Below are positions 1-7,757 of a DNA stretch of 62,753 nucleotides, piece by piece. The notes beneath the pieces are model-generated. The model made no database searches. It saw only the letters and a list, made by a program, of their open reading frames with translations, and was not told where the DNA came from. A program made the translations under genes and the position numbers. The stretch's first letter is position 1; every line of letters begins with the position of its first letter. This DNA is from Silicimonas sp. (lineage in GTDB: Bacteria; Pseudomonadota; Alphaproteobacteria; Rhodobacterales; Rhodobacteraceae): contig JAJEGW010000037.1 in assembly GCA_022819605.1 (NCBI GenBank), forward strand, positions 1-62,753, given 5' to 3'.

Positions 1-261
1 CAGTTGCGGGACATGCTGACTTACAAGGCTGGAAGCGCCGGTGGGTCCGTGGTCCTGGTCGACCCGCGCGGCACCTCCCAGCGATGCAGCGGATGCGGGG
101 CGGAGCCGGACAGGCCGAAGACGCTCGCGGACAGGGTGCACTGCTGCGACGTCTGCGGTCTCGTGCTTGACCGCGATGTCAACGCCGCCCGCAACGTGCT
201 GCAGCAGCTCAAGGGGCCGGGAACCGGCCTTCGGTCGCGAAGCGTGCGGGTTGCCGCGTAG
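1..261 (+). CDS. tnpB: TnpB (IS200/IS605 OrfB) C-terminal end, partial
   Basis: This is the last 86 codons or so of an RNA-guided nuclease of the IS200/IS605 OrfB (TnpB) family; the gene continues upstream of the window. Visible are a C4 zinc ribbon (CSGCG near the start and CCDVCG about 25 residues later) followed by RDVNAARN. The Asp in that motif is the third catalytic residue of the RuvC fold, so this end of the enzyme looks intact. The frame is open from the first base and ends at TAG 259-261. Whether the missing N-terminal RuvC residues are intact cannot be seen here. Confidence 0.9.
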   Translation, partial: QLRDMLTYKAGSAGGSVVLVDPRGTSQRCSGCGAEPDRPKTLADRVHCCDVCGLVLDRDVNAARNVLQQLKGPGTGLRSRSVRVAA

Positions 262-274
262 CTTGGCCGAGAAG

Positions 275-303
275 CCGCCGCCTTCAGGCGACGGAGTGTT
301 CAC
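275..303 (+). ncRNA. Candidate 3' end of omega-RNA / transposon right end
   Basis: Fourteen bases after the tnpB stop is an 8-bp stem (CCGCCGCC 275-282, GGCGACGG 287-294, one mismatch) with a TTCA loop, then GAGTGTTCAC (295-304 region). Right ends of IS605-family elements carry such a hairpin, and in active systems it forms the 3' scaffold of the guide RNA; the guide itself is the flanking DNA just after it. The upstream limit of the RNA, which would overlap the tnpB 3' end, cannot be set from sequence alone. Confidence 0.45.
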
Positions 304-492
304 CAAGCAGGTTCGGCAGATCGTTTGAACCAAATGCTCGATGCCGCCGTTCTTTCGCCCAACGCCAATGGAACGACTGGTCTGCATCGATTCGCGCTCG
401 CCCGGATCAAGCATGTCGATAGCGGCAGGGGCTCGACAGAAGTCTTGTTCCACGCACGGCCCTGCAATCGACGGAATGACAGCGCTTGTTCG

Positions 493-1398
493 CTATGCTT
501 GAGGCCGTGCTTCGCTCCTGTGCAATTCCGCGCCGACGATGTCCTCCATCACGCGCGTGCAGACCCAGTTGTCTCCGTCCGGATATCTGGTCCGTCCAGC
601 GTGGAAAATCTGCATTGCCGCGGCCGCCGTGTGAAGGGGGACGCCAAGTTCCTCGCCGAGTCCCATCGAGATCGTGAGGTCCTTGTGCATCGTGTTGATG
701 TGGCTGCCGGTGTCCTCGAACTGCCGGTCGATGATCTTTTCGAGCGCGTTGTTCACGATGCCGCATCCCGCCGAGGAGGTCGAAAACACGTCCAGGAGGA
801 CTTGACCTGGAATCCCTGCCTTGGCGGCGAGGGCTGCCGCTTCGAACGTTGCGGAGAACTGCGCCCCGATCAGTGATTGCAGGCAGGCCTTCACCGTCTG
901 TCCGTCTCCCGGTTTGGTTCCGACCCGGTGAATGCTCGCCGACACCGCCTCCATCACGGGAGCAAAGCGGTCAAGGACCTCGTCAGGTGCCGCCGCCATC
1001 ATGGTCAGCGTTCCACCCTGTGCCCCGGGGAATCCACCCGACACCGGCGTGTCGATCATGTTGAGTCCGGCATCCGCCAGTGCCTCTCCAATCTCACGTG
1101 CTTCCCGCGGCTTGACCGTGGCAGAAAGGATCACCGCGCCGCCCTTGGCCATGGATGATGCGAGACCGTCCCCGAAGATGGCGGACTTTGCCTGGTCTCC
1201 GTTCATCACCATGACGAAGACGGCATCCGCGTTGGCGCCGACCTCCGCCGCAGAGGCGGCGGGCTTGCCGCCCATGTCGGCGAAGGCAGCCATGCGATCC
1301 GCGCTCAAGTCCAGGCCGGTGACTTCGAACCCGTTCCTAATCAGGTTGCGGGCGATCCCGGATCCCATGTCTCCGAGACCGATGACTCCAGTATTCAT
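493..1398 (-). CDS. NAD(P)-dependent beta-hydroxyacid dehydrogenase (LtnD/3-HIBDH type)
   Basis: A 301-residue member of the 3-hydroxyisobutyrate dehydrogenase superfamily, which oxidises short 3-hydroxy acids with NAD(P). The N-terminal dinucleotide-binding loop GLGDMGSG is at residues 8-15; the substrate loop reads DTPVSGG and the catalytic Lys lies in the GDGQTVKACL stretch, where the usual following N-N is changed to Q-S. KDLT later in the chain resembles L-threonate dehydrogenases. It is transcribed divergently from the PanB-like aldolase, with about 195 bp between them. The exact substrate is not readable; threonate, hydroxyisobutyrate or a related acid are all possible. Confidence 0.85.
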   Translation of the reverse strand: MNTGVIGLGDMGSGIARNLIRNGFEVTGLDLSADRMAAFADMGGKPAASAAEVGANADAVFVMVMNGDQAKSAIFGDGLASSMAKGGAVILSATVKPREAREIGEALADAGLNMIDTPVSGGFPGAQGGTLTMMAAAPDEVLDRFAPVMEAVSASIHRVGTKPGDGQTVKACLQSLIGAQFSATFEAAALAAKAGIPGQVLLDVFSTSSAGCGIVNNALEKIIDRQFEDTGSHINTMHKDLTISMGLGEELGVPLHTAAAAMQIFHAGRTRYPDGDNWVCTRVMEDIVGAELHRSEARPQA

Positions 1399-1552
1399 GC
1401 GTTTCTCTCCTCAGTGCCGGCAATTTCCGGCGTTAGCGGCGGTTGAGGGATTTCGCACGCCGCTTCCGGCGTCGGACGGGTCCGGGAGACACCCTCTGTC
1501 CATTTCGTGCAGGGCGAATAAATGCTATCCGTTGTGGCACTTGCAAGACTTA

Positions 1553-1565
1553 AACCGAAACGGTT
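1553..1565. promoter_or_regulatory. Palindrome in divergent promoter region
   Basis: A perfect 5+3+5 inverted repeat, AACCG-AAA-CGGTT, lies between the divergently transcribed dehydrogenase (start 1398) and the PanB-like gene (start about 1594), about 29 bases before the latter. The position suits an operator for a dimeric repressor such as a LacI or related family member; no such regulator is next to it in this window. Confidence 0.35.
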
Positions 1566-1593
1566 CAATTGCGCAAAATCGGGGAGGATGCCA

Positions 1594-2409
1594 GTGAAAC
1601 GGATCTACGACTGGGACGCGAGGCCGCAACAGCGAAACTTTACTGCAGCCGACCTGCGTGCCCTGAAGGGCGTGCGCAAGCTTGTTCAAACCACGGCAAA
1701 TACGACGGAAGAGGCTGCTGCTGCCTGGGATGCCGGTTTGGATCTCGTCATGGGCAACGCGCACAACACGAAGGCGATTCGGGTCGGTGCACCGGACATG
1801 TTTTTCACTGCCGCCATTGCCTTGCCGGATTTTCCGACCGACAGGGACGTGCTCAATGCCGCGTTTCGCGCGATGAAGGACGGCGCGGATTCCGTCTACA
1901 CTGCGCGGGGGCCCCATGTGGTGGAGATGCTTGCCCGCGAGGACATTCCCGTCATGTGCCACCTGGGCCTCGTGCCCCGGAAGTCCACCTGGAACGGCGG
2001 CTTGCGCGCCATAGGCAAAACGGCTGAGGAAGCCTTCGAACTCTGGCAGGCATTCCGGCGCATGGAGGATGCCGGCGCCTTCTCGGTCGAAGCCGAGGTC
2101 ATTTGCGCCAGGGTGATGAGGGAGATCAGCCGTCGCACTATGCTTGTCACGTCCTCGCTCGGTTCCGGATCCGGCAGCGACATCATCTATCTGTTTCAGA
2201 ACGACATATGCGGGGAGCAACCCGAGAGCCCCAGGCACGCCCGGGCCTTCGGCAACCTTCATGCGCTCCATGAACGCATGAAGGTTGAACGTCGCGCCGC
2301 GCTGGAAGCATTCGCCAAGGAGGCGCGTGACGGCAGCTTTCCCGGCCGAGACGAGACCGCGGACATTGATGATGCCGAGTATGAGGAGTTTTGCGAGCGG
2401 CTTTCCTGA
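1594..2409 (+). CDS. PanB-like (ketopantoate hydroxymethyltransferase family) aldolase
   Basis: About 271 residues with the TIM-barrel pattern of the PEP-mutase/PanB superfamily: LVMGNAHNT early in the chain, HLGLVPRKS (compare GHIGLTPQ in PanB) and VEAEVIC as the acidic strand. In PanB these strands bind Mg and ketopantoate; here the flanking residues differ, so a different 2-oxo acid substrate is likely. The Shine-Dalgarno GGGGAGG (1581-1587) abuts an ATG at 1588 but is ideally spaced for GTG 1594, which I chose. Being in a catabolic setting and divergent from a dehydrogenase, it is probably not the housekeeping pantothenate enzyme. Confidence 0.7.
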   Translation: MKRIYDWDARPQQRNFTAADLRALKGVRKLVQTTANTTEEAAAAWDAGLDLVMGNAHNTKAIRVGAPDMFFTAAIALPDFPTDRDVLNAAFRAMKDGADSVYTARGPHVVEMLAREDIPVMCHLGLVPRKSTWNGGLRAIGKTAEEAFELWQAFRRMEDAGAFSVEAEVICARVMREISRRTMLVTSSLGSGSGSDIIYLFQNDICGEQPESPRHARAFGNLHALHERMKVERRAALEAFAKEARDGSFPGRDETADIDDAEYEEFCERLS

Positions 2410-2475
2410 CATGGACGTTGTGCCTGTCAGGACAAAGGAGGAGATGCCGCAATCCGCGTCGAGCGAGATGCGCGC

Positions 2476-4542
2476 TTAGAGGCCCAGTGCCTTCCGCCGC
2501 TCTTCGGCAAATCCTTGTGCAAGCCGGTCGGCGACGAAAGCCAGGATCGCCATCGCCGCACCTGCGCTTACCCCCAGTCCAACGTCGGCTTGGCCCAGTG
2601 CCAGATATATCGACTGGCCGAGTCCGGTCGTTCCGATCAGGGCGGCGATTACCAGCATCGCGAAGGCATAGAGGATCGTCTGGTTGAGTCCCAGCAGGAT
2701 CGTCGGCGCGGCGTAGGGCATGCGCACATCGGTCATCGTCTGCCATGGCGTTGCCCCGCTCGAGGTAGCGGCTTCCAGCATCTCCGGTGGTGTCGAGACC
2801 AGTCCGTGACGCGTGTAGCGGATCATCGGAACCACGGCATAGGCGCAGATCGCGAGAAATGCGCTGAATTCGCCGATCTGGAAAAACATCAGCGTCGGGA
2901 TCAGGAAAACGAACAGGGGAATCGTCTGGAGCATGTCGCAGACGGGGCGAATGATCATCCATGCGATTCCGGAAACCGCCGACAGGAGACCAATCGCGCC
3001 TCCCACGACGACGCAGGCGACAACGGCGGCGCCTGAAAGGTAGAGCGACAGCAACGCGCGATCCCATAGGCCCGAGATCAGCACGAGCCCAAGCAGGAAG
3101 GCCGAGAGGACGGCAAGCCGTGTCCCTTGGGCAACCCATGCAAGTGCCGTGGTCCCGATGATCACGAACGGCCAAGGCAGTTCCGCGACTCCTGTTTCGA
3201 CAACCCCGAGGGCAATCACAAGGCCCGCACCGGCAATGTGCCGTCCGGTCGCGGCAAGGCCGAGCCCGGCAAGAATCGCGATTGCGAACAGCCAGAGGCT
3301 CATCGCTGGCGTCCACTGGAACCCCCAGGTGAAAGGAAGCACGGCCTGGTCAAGGCCGATGCGCAGCGGAAGCAGCCCATAGAACATTGCCGAATTCTTG
3401 ATGCCGTCAAGCGTGGCTCCGTGCGTCGCGGTGAACGCGCCCAAGCTGTCGTCCACGGCGACCGCGGCCGCCGAAAACACACCTTCGGGAGCCGCGTCGG
3501 CCCCTGTCAGAGCCAGCAAGACAGCCCCGACGGCACCTGCAAGGAGCAGGCCCCACGTGACACGCCGGTCGTGGCGCTTTCGTTCCAGTGCCAGCGACCC
3601 GGACAGGCGATCTATCACGATCGCGAATATCACGATCACCAATCCGGCCAGAAATGCCTGGCCGAACTGTGCCTTGCGCATGGTCAGAAGCACTTCCCAT
3701 CCGATGTCGTTGAATCCACCGATGACAGCGGCGATGATCACCATCGACAGGGATGCCATCAGGCATTGGTTCACGCCCACCATGATCTGCTGGCTCGCCG
3801 CCGGAATCTCGACCAGGAACAATTGCTGCCACCGGCTCGCGCCAGACATGATCGATGCTTCCTTGACTTCGGGATCAACCCGTTCGAGTCCCAGGATGAC
3901 GTTTCGTGCCATGGGCGGCGCGGCGTAGATTGCGGAAGCAACGAGGCCGACCACCGGGCCGAACCCGAACAGAAGCAGGAGTGGCGTCAGATAGGCGAAG
4001 GTCGGGATAGTCTGCATGGCGTCGAGTGCCGCCAGAAGGGCAGCCCGAATGCGCGGCAATTCGTTCGCGAGTATGCCCAGGCTGCCGCCCGCCAAAACTG
4101 CCAGGGGCACCGAAACCGAGACGAGGCTCAGCGTATTCATGCTTTCGCTCCAATAGCCCGAAAGCAGGACGAACCCGAATCCCAGGAACGTGAGAAACGC
4201 CATGCGAAACCCGCCGATGTACCACCCCGACGCGGTGAACGCGCCGATGATCAGCGGCCAAGGCGAGCCGACAAGCACCGCATTGGCCCAACTCATCGGA
4301 TAGGAAAGCAGCCAGGACCATGCCCGCATCACTGGCTTGATCGCATTCAGGAAGGCGTCCAGTCCGGCCCCGACCAGTTCGGTCGCCGGTAGCGTCCAAG
4401 CCTCTGGAAAACGCACTATCCAGGGTGCGTAATCTTGCAGCAACAGGCAGACGGCTCCGGTGACCAACGTGAAGAGCGCTGCAAGCAGGCCCCTTGACAG
4501 TCCGGGCGGACTCGCTGCGGGCATACCCTGGCTCGCGCTCAT
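2476..4542 (-). CDS. Fused double permease of glycine betaine/proline-type ABC transporter (ProW-like)
   Basis: This 688-residue protein contains two ProW-type permease halves in one chain, each with a cluster of hydrophobic spans and an EAA-type loop (the first near DPEVKEASIMSGASRWQ, the second near EMLEAATSSGATPWQ). Each loop contacts the ATPase, so one polypeptide replaces the usual homodimer of about 280-350 residues. It is the last gene of a three-gene operon and overlaps the ATPase by 4 bases (ATGA at 4539-4542). Expected role: import of glycine betaine, carnitine or another quaternary amine across the inner membrane. Confidence 0.85.
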   Translation of the reverse strand: MSASQGMPAASPPGLSRGLLAALFTLVTGAVCLLLQDYAPWIVRFPEAWTLPATELVGAGLDAFLNAIKPVMRAWSWLLSYPMSWANAVLVGSPWPLIIGAFTASGWYIGGFRMAFLTFLGFGFVLLSGYWSESMNTLSLVSVSVPLAVLAGGSLGILANELPRIRAALLAALDAMQTIPTFAYLTPLLLLFGFGPVVGLVASAIYAAPPMARNVILGLERVDPEVKEASIMSGASRWQQLFLVEIPAASQQIMVGVNQCLMASLSMVIIAAVIGGFNDIGWEVLLTMRKAQFGQAFLAGLVIVIFAIVIDRLSGSLALERKRHDRRVTWGLLLAGAVGAVLLALTGADAAPEGVFSAAAVAVDDSLGAFTATHGATLDGIKNSAMFYGLLPLRIGLDQAVLPFTWGFQWTPAMSLWLFAIAILAGLGLAATGRHIAGAGLVIALGVVETGVAELPWPFVIIGTTALAWVAQGTRLAVLSAFLLGLVLISGLWDRALLSLYLSGAAVVACVVVGGAIGLLSAVSGIAWMIIRPVCDMLQTIPLFVFLIPTLMFFQIGEFSAFLAICAYAVVPMIRYTRHGLVSTPPEMLEAATSSGATPWQTMTDVRMPYAAPTILLGLNQTILYAFAMLVIAALIGTTGLGQSIYLALGQADVGLGVSAGAAMAILAFVADRLAQGFAEERRKALGL

Positions 4543-5582
4543 GCGCGGTCGGCTTTCAGGGCGCTTGCGATGTCTTGAGGATCGACCGTGCCGAGCAGGT
4601 TGCCGCCGTCGTCATAGACCGCGACCGGCTCGTAGTGAGCCATGCAGGTCGCCAGTGCGTCTTCAAGGGTCATGTCGGGGCGCAATCCGGGAGTGCCGTT
4701 CGCTGCGCGATCGTCATCCAACCGCATGATTGATCCGACCTTGGCGTGCCGGCCGCGCACGACATCGCGCGCAAACTCGCGCACGTAGTTGTCGACCGGG
4801 TGCAGCACGATATCCGCCGGCGTCCAGATCTGCACGATCTCGCCGTCGCGCATGATTGCGATCCGGTCGGCGAGCTTCAAAGCCTCGGCGATATCGTGGG
4901 TGATGAACACGATCGTGGTGTTCAGCCTGGCCCGAATGTCGAGGAACTCGTCTTGCAGCTGGCGGCGGATCAGCGGGTCGAGCGCCGAAAAGGGTTCGTC
5001 CAGAAACCAGACGCTGCAGTCTCCCGCGAGCGAGCGTGCGATCCCGACACGCTGACGCTGGCCCCCCGACAGTTCACGGGGATACGCCCCTTCCCGGCCT
5101 TTCAGGCCCACCATCTCGATGATGTCTTGCACCTTGTCGTGTCGCTCGCGGCGGCCCATGCCGCCGACCTTCAGCGGGAAGGCGACATTGTCGATCACCG
5201 ACATGTGCGGGAACAGGCCGAAATGCTGAAACACCATCCCGATCCTGGACCGTCGAAGCTCGGTCATTCTGGCCTTGGAGGCTGCGAGGACATCCTCGCC
5301 CTCGATCGAGACGTGGCCAGCCGTCGGCTCGACAAGACGCGAAATTCCCCGGAGCAGCGTGGATTTACCCGACCCTGAGAGCCCCATGATCACGAAGAGT
5401 TCGCCTTCGGCCACCTCGAAGCAGGCGTCGCGAACGGCCGGAATGCACCCGCCTTCCTCCAAGCGCGCGGCAATGTCCCGCGCGCTGCCTCCTTCGCCCT
5501 GCGCCCGCCGGAAGGCGGACGCAGAATCTGACCCAAAGACCTGCCAGAGACCGGCGACGGAAATGGCAGGCTGTTCCGCCAT
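4539..5582 (-). CDS. Glycine betaine/L-proline-type ABC transporter ATPase (ProV-like)
   Basis: A 347-residue ABC ATPase with Walker A GLSGSGKST, signature LSGGQRQRVGIARSLA, Walker B VWFLDEPFSALDP and switch His in FITHD. The N-terminal stretch of about 60 residues before Walker A and a C-terminal CBS-like segment (after about residue 275) are typical of ProV/OpuAA proteins, where the CBS part senses ionic strength. The start at 5582 was chosen because it lies 5 bases after the binding-protein stop; the open frame extends further upstream but would run inside that gene. It energises the fused permease. Confidence 0.88.
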   Translation of the reverse strand: MAEQPAISVAGLWQVFGSDSASAFRRAQGEGGSARDIAARLEEGGCIPAVRDACFEVAEGELFVIMGLSGSGKSTLLRGISRLVEPTAGHVSIEGEDVLAASKARMTELRRSRIGMVFQHFGLFPHMSVIDNVAFPLKVGGMGRRERHDKVQDIIEMVGLKGREGAYPRELSGGQRQRVGIARSLAGDCSVWFLDEPFSALDPLIRRQLQDEFLDIRARLNTTIVFITHDIAEALKLADRIAIMRDGEIVQIWTPADIVLHPVDNYVREFARDVVRGRHAKVGSIMRLDDDRAANGTPGLRPDMTLEDALATCMAHYEPVAVYDDGGNLLGTVDPQDIASALKADRA

Positions 5583-5587
5583 GGAGA

Positions 5588-6538
5588 TCAGCGCGTCGCT
5601 GCGTCCACGACCGGTTTCCACTTGGCCTCGTTGCCTGCCATCCAGTCGGCGACCACTTCTTCGACGCTGCCGCCATCCACGTCGACGGCTCCCATCATGG
5701 GTTGCTGGTCTTCGACCGACAGCGTGTAGTTGCTGAGAATCTCGAAGGCGGCTGGCCACATGTTTTCGATCCCGACCCAGCCTGCCTTGAAGATGCGGCT
5801 TGGCGCGAAGTCACAGTCATTGACTGCGTTCGGGTTCGGGCCCCAGGCCGGATCGTTGAAGCAATCCTCATTGCCCACGGGGAGGTCCACGAACTTCACG
5901 TCATAGGCGGACATTGCCCAATGCGGCTGCCAGAAGGTGATCAGCAGGGGTGATTCCCGCTCGGTCGAAGCGCGAAGTTCCGCGATGAGCGCACCTTCGG
6001 AGCCGGCGGGCACCGCCTTGAAGGGCAGGTCCAGCCCGGTCATGCGATCGGCACCGGGAGTGCCCCAGTCGGCAGGATAATCCACGAGGCGACCGGAGGG
6101 CAGCGTTTCGGCGGTGGCAAATGTCGCGGCGCAGTCCTTCAGAGCCTCCCAGGCCGGGAGTCCCTGGCACAGCTCTGCCACGTGGGCCGGATAGGCAATC
6201 CCTTCTTTCGCATCGAGCCCGAGATCACCAAGTTCGACGACGCCTCCGCCCTCGACCTTCTTGGCGTAGTCGTCAGAGACGTTCGAAGACCAGATTTCCA
6301 CGGCCGCATGCAACTCTCCGTCCGACATCGCCTGGTACATGTTCATGTAGCCCGCAGTGACATATTCGACCTGATAGCCCGCTGCCTTGAGCATCTCTCC
6401 CGCAACGTGCGTCGAGATGTGCTGGCCCGTCCATTCGTTGATGGCAAGCTTGATCGGCTCGTCCACCGCACCGAGCTCGGCCGCGTGGACACCCGTTGCG
6501 GCAAGCACGGTCGCAACTGTTGTAATTGTCTTGATCAT
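5588..6538 (-). CDS. Glycine betaine-type ABC transporter substrate-binding protein (ProX-like)
   Basis: A 316-residue periplasmic binding protein with a short signal peptide (about 19 residues, ending VHA-AE). It has the ProX/OpuAC pattern INEWTGQHISTHVAGEML, an MYQAMSDGELHAAVEIW segment and several Trp residues (for example FWQPHWA) that in this family form the aromatic cage around a trimethylammonium group. A GAGGAG-like ribosome site precedes the ATG. It is the first gene of the operon with the ATPase and fused permease, and is divergent from the GlxA-type regulator, which probably controls it. Confidence 0.88.
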   Translation of the reverse strand: MIKTITTVATVLAATGVHAAELGAVDEPIKLAINEWTGQHISTHVAGEMLKAAGYQVEYVTAGYMNMYQAMSDGELHAAVEIWSSNVSDDYAKKVEGGGVVELGDLGLDAKEGIAYPAHVAELCQGLPAWEALKDCAATFATAETLPSGRLVDYPADWGTPGADRMTGLDLPFKAVPAGSEGALIAELRASTERESPLLITFWQPHWAMSAYDVKFVDLPVGNEDCFNDPAWGPNPNAVNDCDFAPSRIFKAGWVGIENMWPAAFEILSNYTLSVEDQQPMMGAVDVDGGSVEEVVADWMAGNEAKWKPVVDAATR

Positions 6539-6618
6539 TTTGCTCTCCTTAGCTTCAGTTCCCTAAGCTCTCGTCACTGTGGCGATTGTCCTGACCACGG
6601 AATTCGTGGTTTAACCGG

Positions 6619-6631
6619 ATTGGCCGCCAAT
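6619..6631. promoter_or_regulatory. Palindromic operator upstream of GlxA-type regulator
   Basis: ATTGGC-C-GCCAAT is a perfect 6+1+6 palindrome ending 5 bases before the regulator's ATG, in the 98-bp divergent region with the transporter operon. An extended copy occurs at 7673-7689, just after the same gene. A site this close to the start codon suits autorepression. Confidence 0.6.
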
Positions 6632-6636
6632 TTCAC

Positions 6637-7674
6637 ATGACTGGTCAAATGCCCCTCGAGAGGACCGACGACATTCACATTCTGATCGTGGTCACGCCGC
6701 ATTTCAACATTGCGGCCACGATGTCATTCTTGGATCCATTTCGCGCAGCAAACTATATCGAAGGCAAGTCATTTTTCCATTGGATGATCGTTTCGGAAAG
6801 GGGCGGACCTTGCCTGGCAAGCAACGGCGTGACAATCGAGACAGGCGCGCTCTCCGAATTCCGGGGCAAGGCCCCCGAACTGGTGATGCTCTCTGCCAGC
6901 TGGACGCCCGAGTCATTTTCCAGTGCTGTCCTGCATGCGAATCTGTGGCGCTTCGCACGCTCCGGAAGCAGCGTTGGTGCGCTGGACACTGGTTCCTTCA
7001 TCTTGGCGGAAGCCGGGCTGCTCGATGGACGTCGCGCCACCATGCATTACGAACATCTCGGCGCATTTGGCGAGAAGTTCCCCGGCATCGAGGTTTGCGA
7101 TGACCTGTTTGTTTTCGATCAGGGCCGATTCACCTGTTCCGGCGGCACGGCGGCGACGGAGTGCGCGCTTCTCCTGTTGAGCGAATTGCGAGGCGAGGGT
7201 CTTGCAAATGCGGCCGCCAAGTACCTGTTCGTGCAATCCGTGCGGCCGGCCGGGACGCGGCAGGTTGCCGAGTCCTCCGAACCCTTTGGCCGCCGCATAC
7301 CCGAAAAGCTGTTCCGCGCCATTGACCTGATGGAGAAGAACCTTGAAGAGCCGCTCAGGATCTCCGAAGTCTGTCGCCGTGTCCAAGTCTCTCACAGGCA
7401 GCTAGACCGCTTGTTCCGGCGGTACGTGAAGACACCTCCCTCAGCCTACTATCGTGACATTCGCCTGGACCGCGCGCGTGGCCTCGTGACCCAGACGGAA
7501 TTGCCGATGTCGCAGGTCGCGCTTGCATCCGGGTTTTCGAGCCAGGTTCATTTCAGCAGGACCTACAAGACGCGCTTCGGCATTTCTCCCCGGACCGACC
7601 GCGTGGAAGGTCGGGTCCCGTTTGAATTTCGGTCGTGGCCAATGCACAGGACGCCGCACGGCCAGTCAGGTTAA
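6637..7674 (+). CDS. GlxA-type AraC-family transcriptional regulator
   Basis: A 345-residue regulator with an N-terminal DJ-1/PfpI-like (type 1 glutamine amidotransferase fold) domain (about 15-190) and a C-terminal AraC-type double helix-turn-helix (about 220-325; QVALASGFSSQVHFSRTYKTRFG is the second helix pair, shown here in part as GFSSQVHFSR). Regulators of this architecture include GbdR and CdhR, which activate glycine betaine and carnitine catabolism. The nucleophile elbow of true peptidases is replaced (ALDTGSFIL), so it is a sensor and not an enzyme. It sits between the betaine-type transporter and the Rieske oxygenase and is flanked by two copies of one palindrome. No clear Shine-Dalgarno is visible. 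Confidence 0.88.
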   Translation: MTGQMPLERTDDIHILIVVTPHFNIAATMSFLDPFRAANYIEGKSFFHWMIVSERGGPCLASNGVTIETGALSEFRGKAPELVMLSASWTPESFSSAVLHANLWRFARSGSSVGALDTGSFILAEAGLLDGRRATMHYEHLGAFGEKFPGIEVCDDLFVFDQGRFTCSGGTAATECALLLLSELRGEGLANAAAKYLFVQSVRPAGTRQVAESSEPFGRRIPEKLFRAIDLMEKNLEEPLRISEVCRRVQVSHRQLDRLFRRYVKTPPSAYYRDIRLDRARGLVTQTELPMSQVALASGFSSQVHFSRTYKTRFGISPRTDRVEGRVPFEFRSWPMHRTPHGQSG

Positions 7675-7689
7675 ATTGGCGGCCAATTT
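7673..7689. promoter_or_regulatory. Second palindromic operator, before the Rieske oxygenase
   Basis: AAATTGGC-G-GCCAATTT is a perfect 8+1+8 palindrome whose core is the inverse of the site at 6619-6631. It overlaps the end of the regulator gene and lies about 70 bases before the Rieske oxygenase start, a usual distance for an operator or activator site at a promoter. Confidence 0.6.
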
Positions 7690-7757
7690 GGTGAATTGCT
7701 GGAGTTCGTTTCGCCTGCAAGATCGAACAAGGCCCGCTTGATACGAGGGAACACTCG

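Noticed and set aside
3127-4392. Long plus-strand open frame of 421 codons
   Set aside because: It is the antisense shadow of the fused permease gene, as shown by codon pattern and the clear membrane protein on the minus strand.
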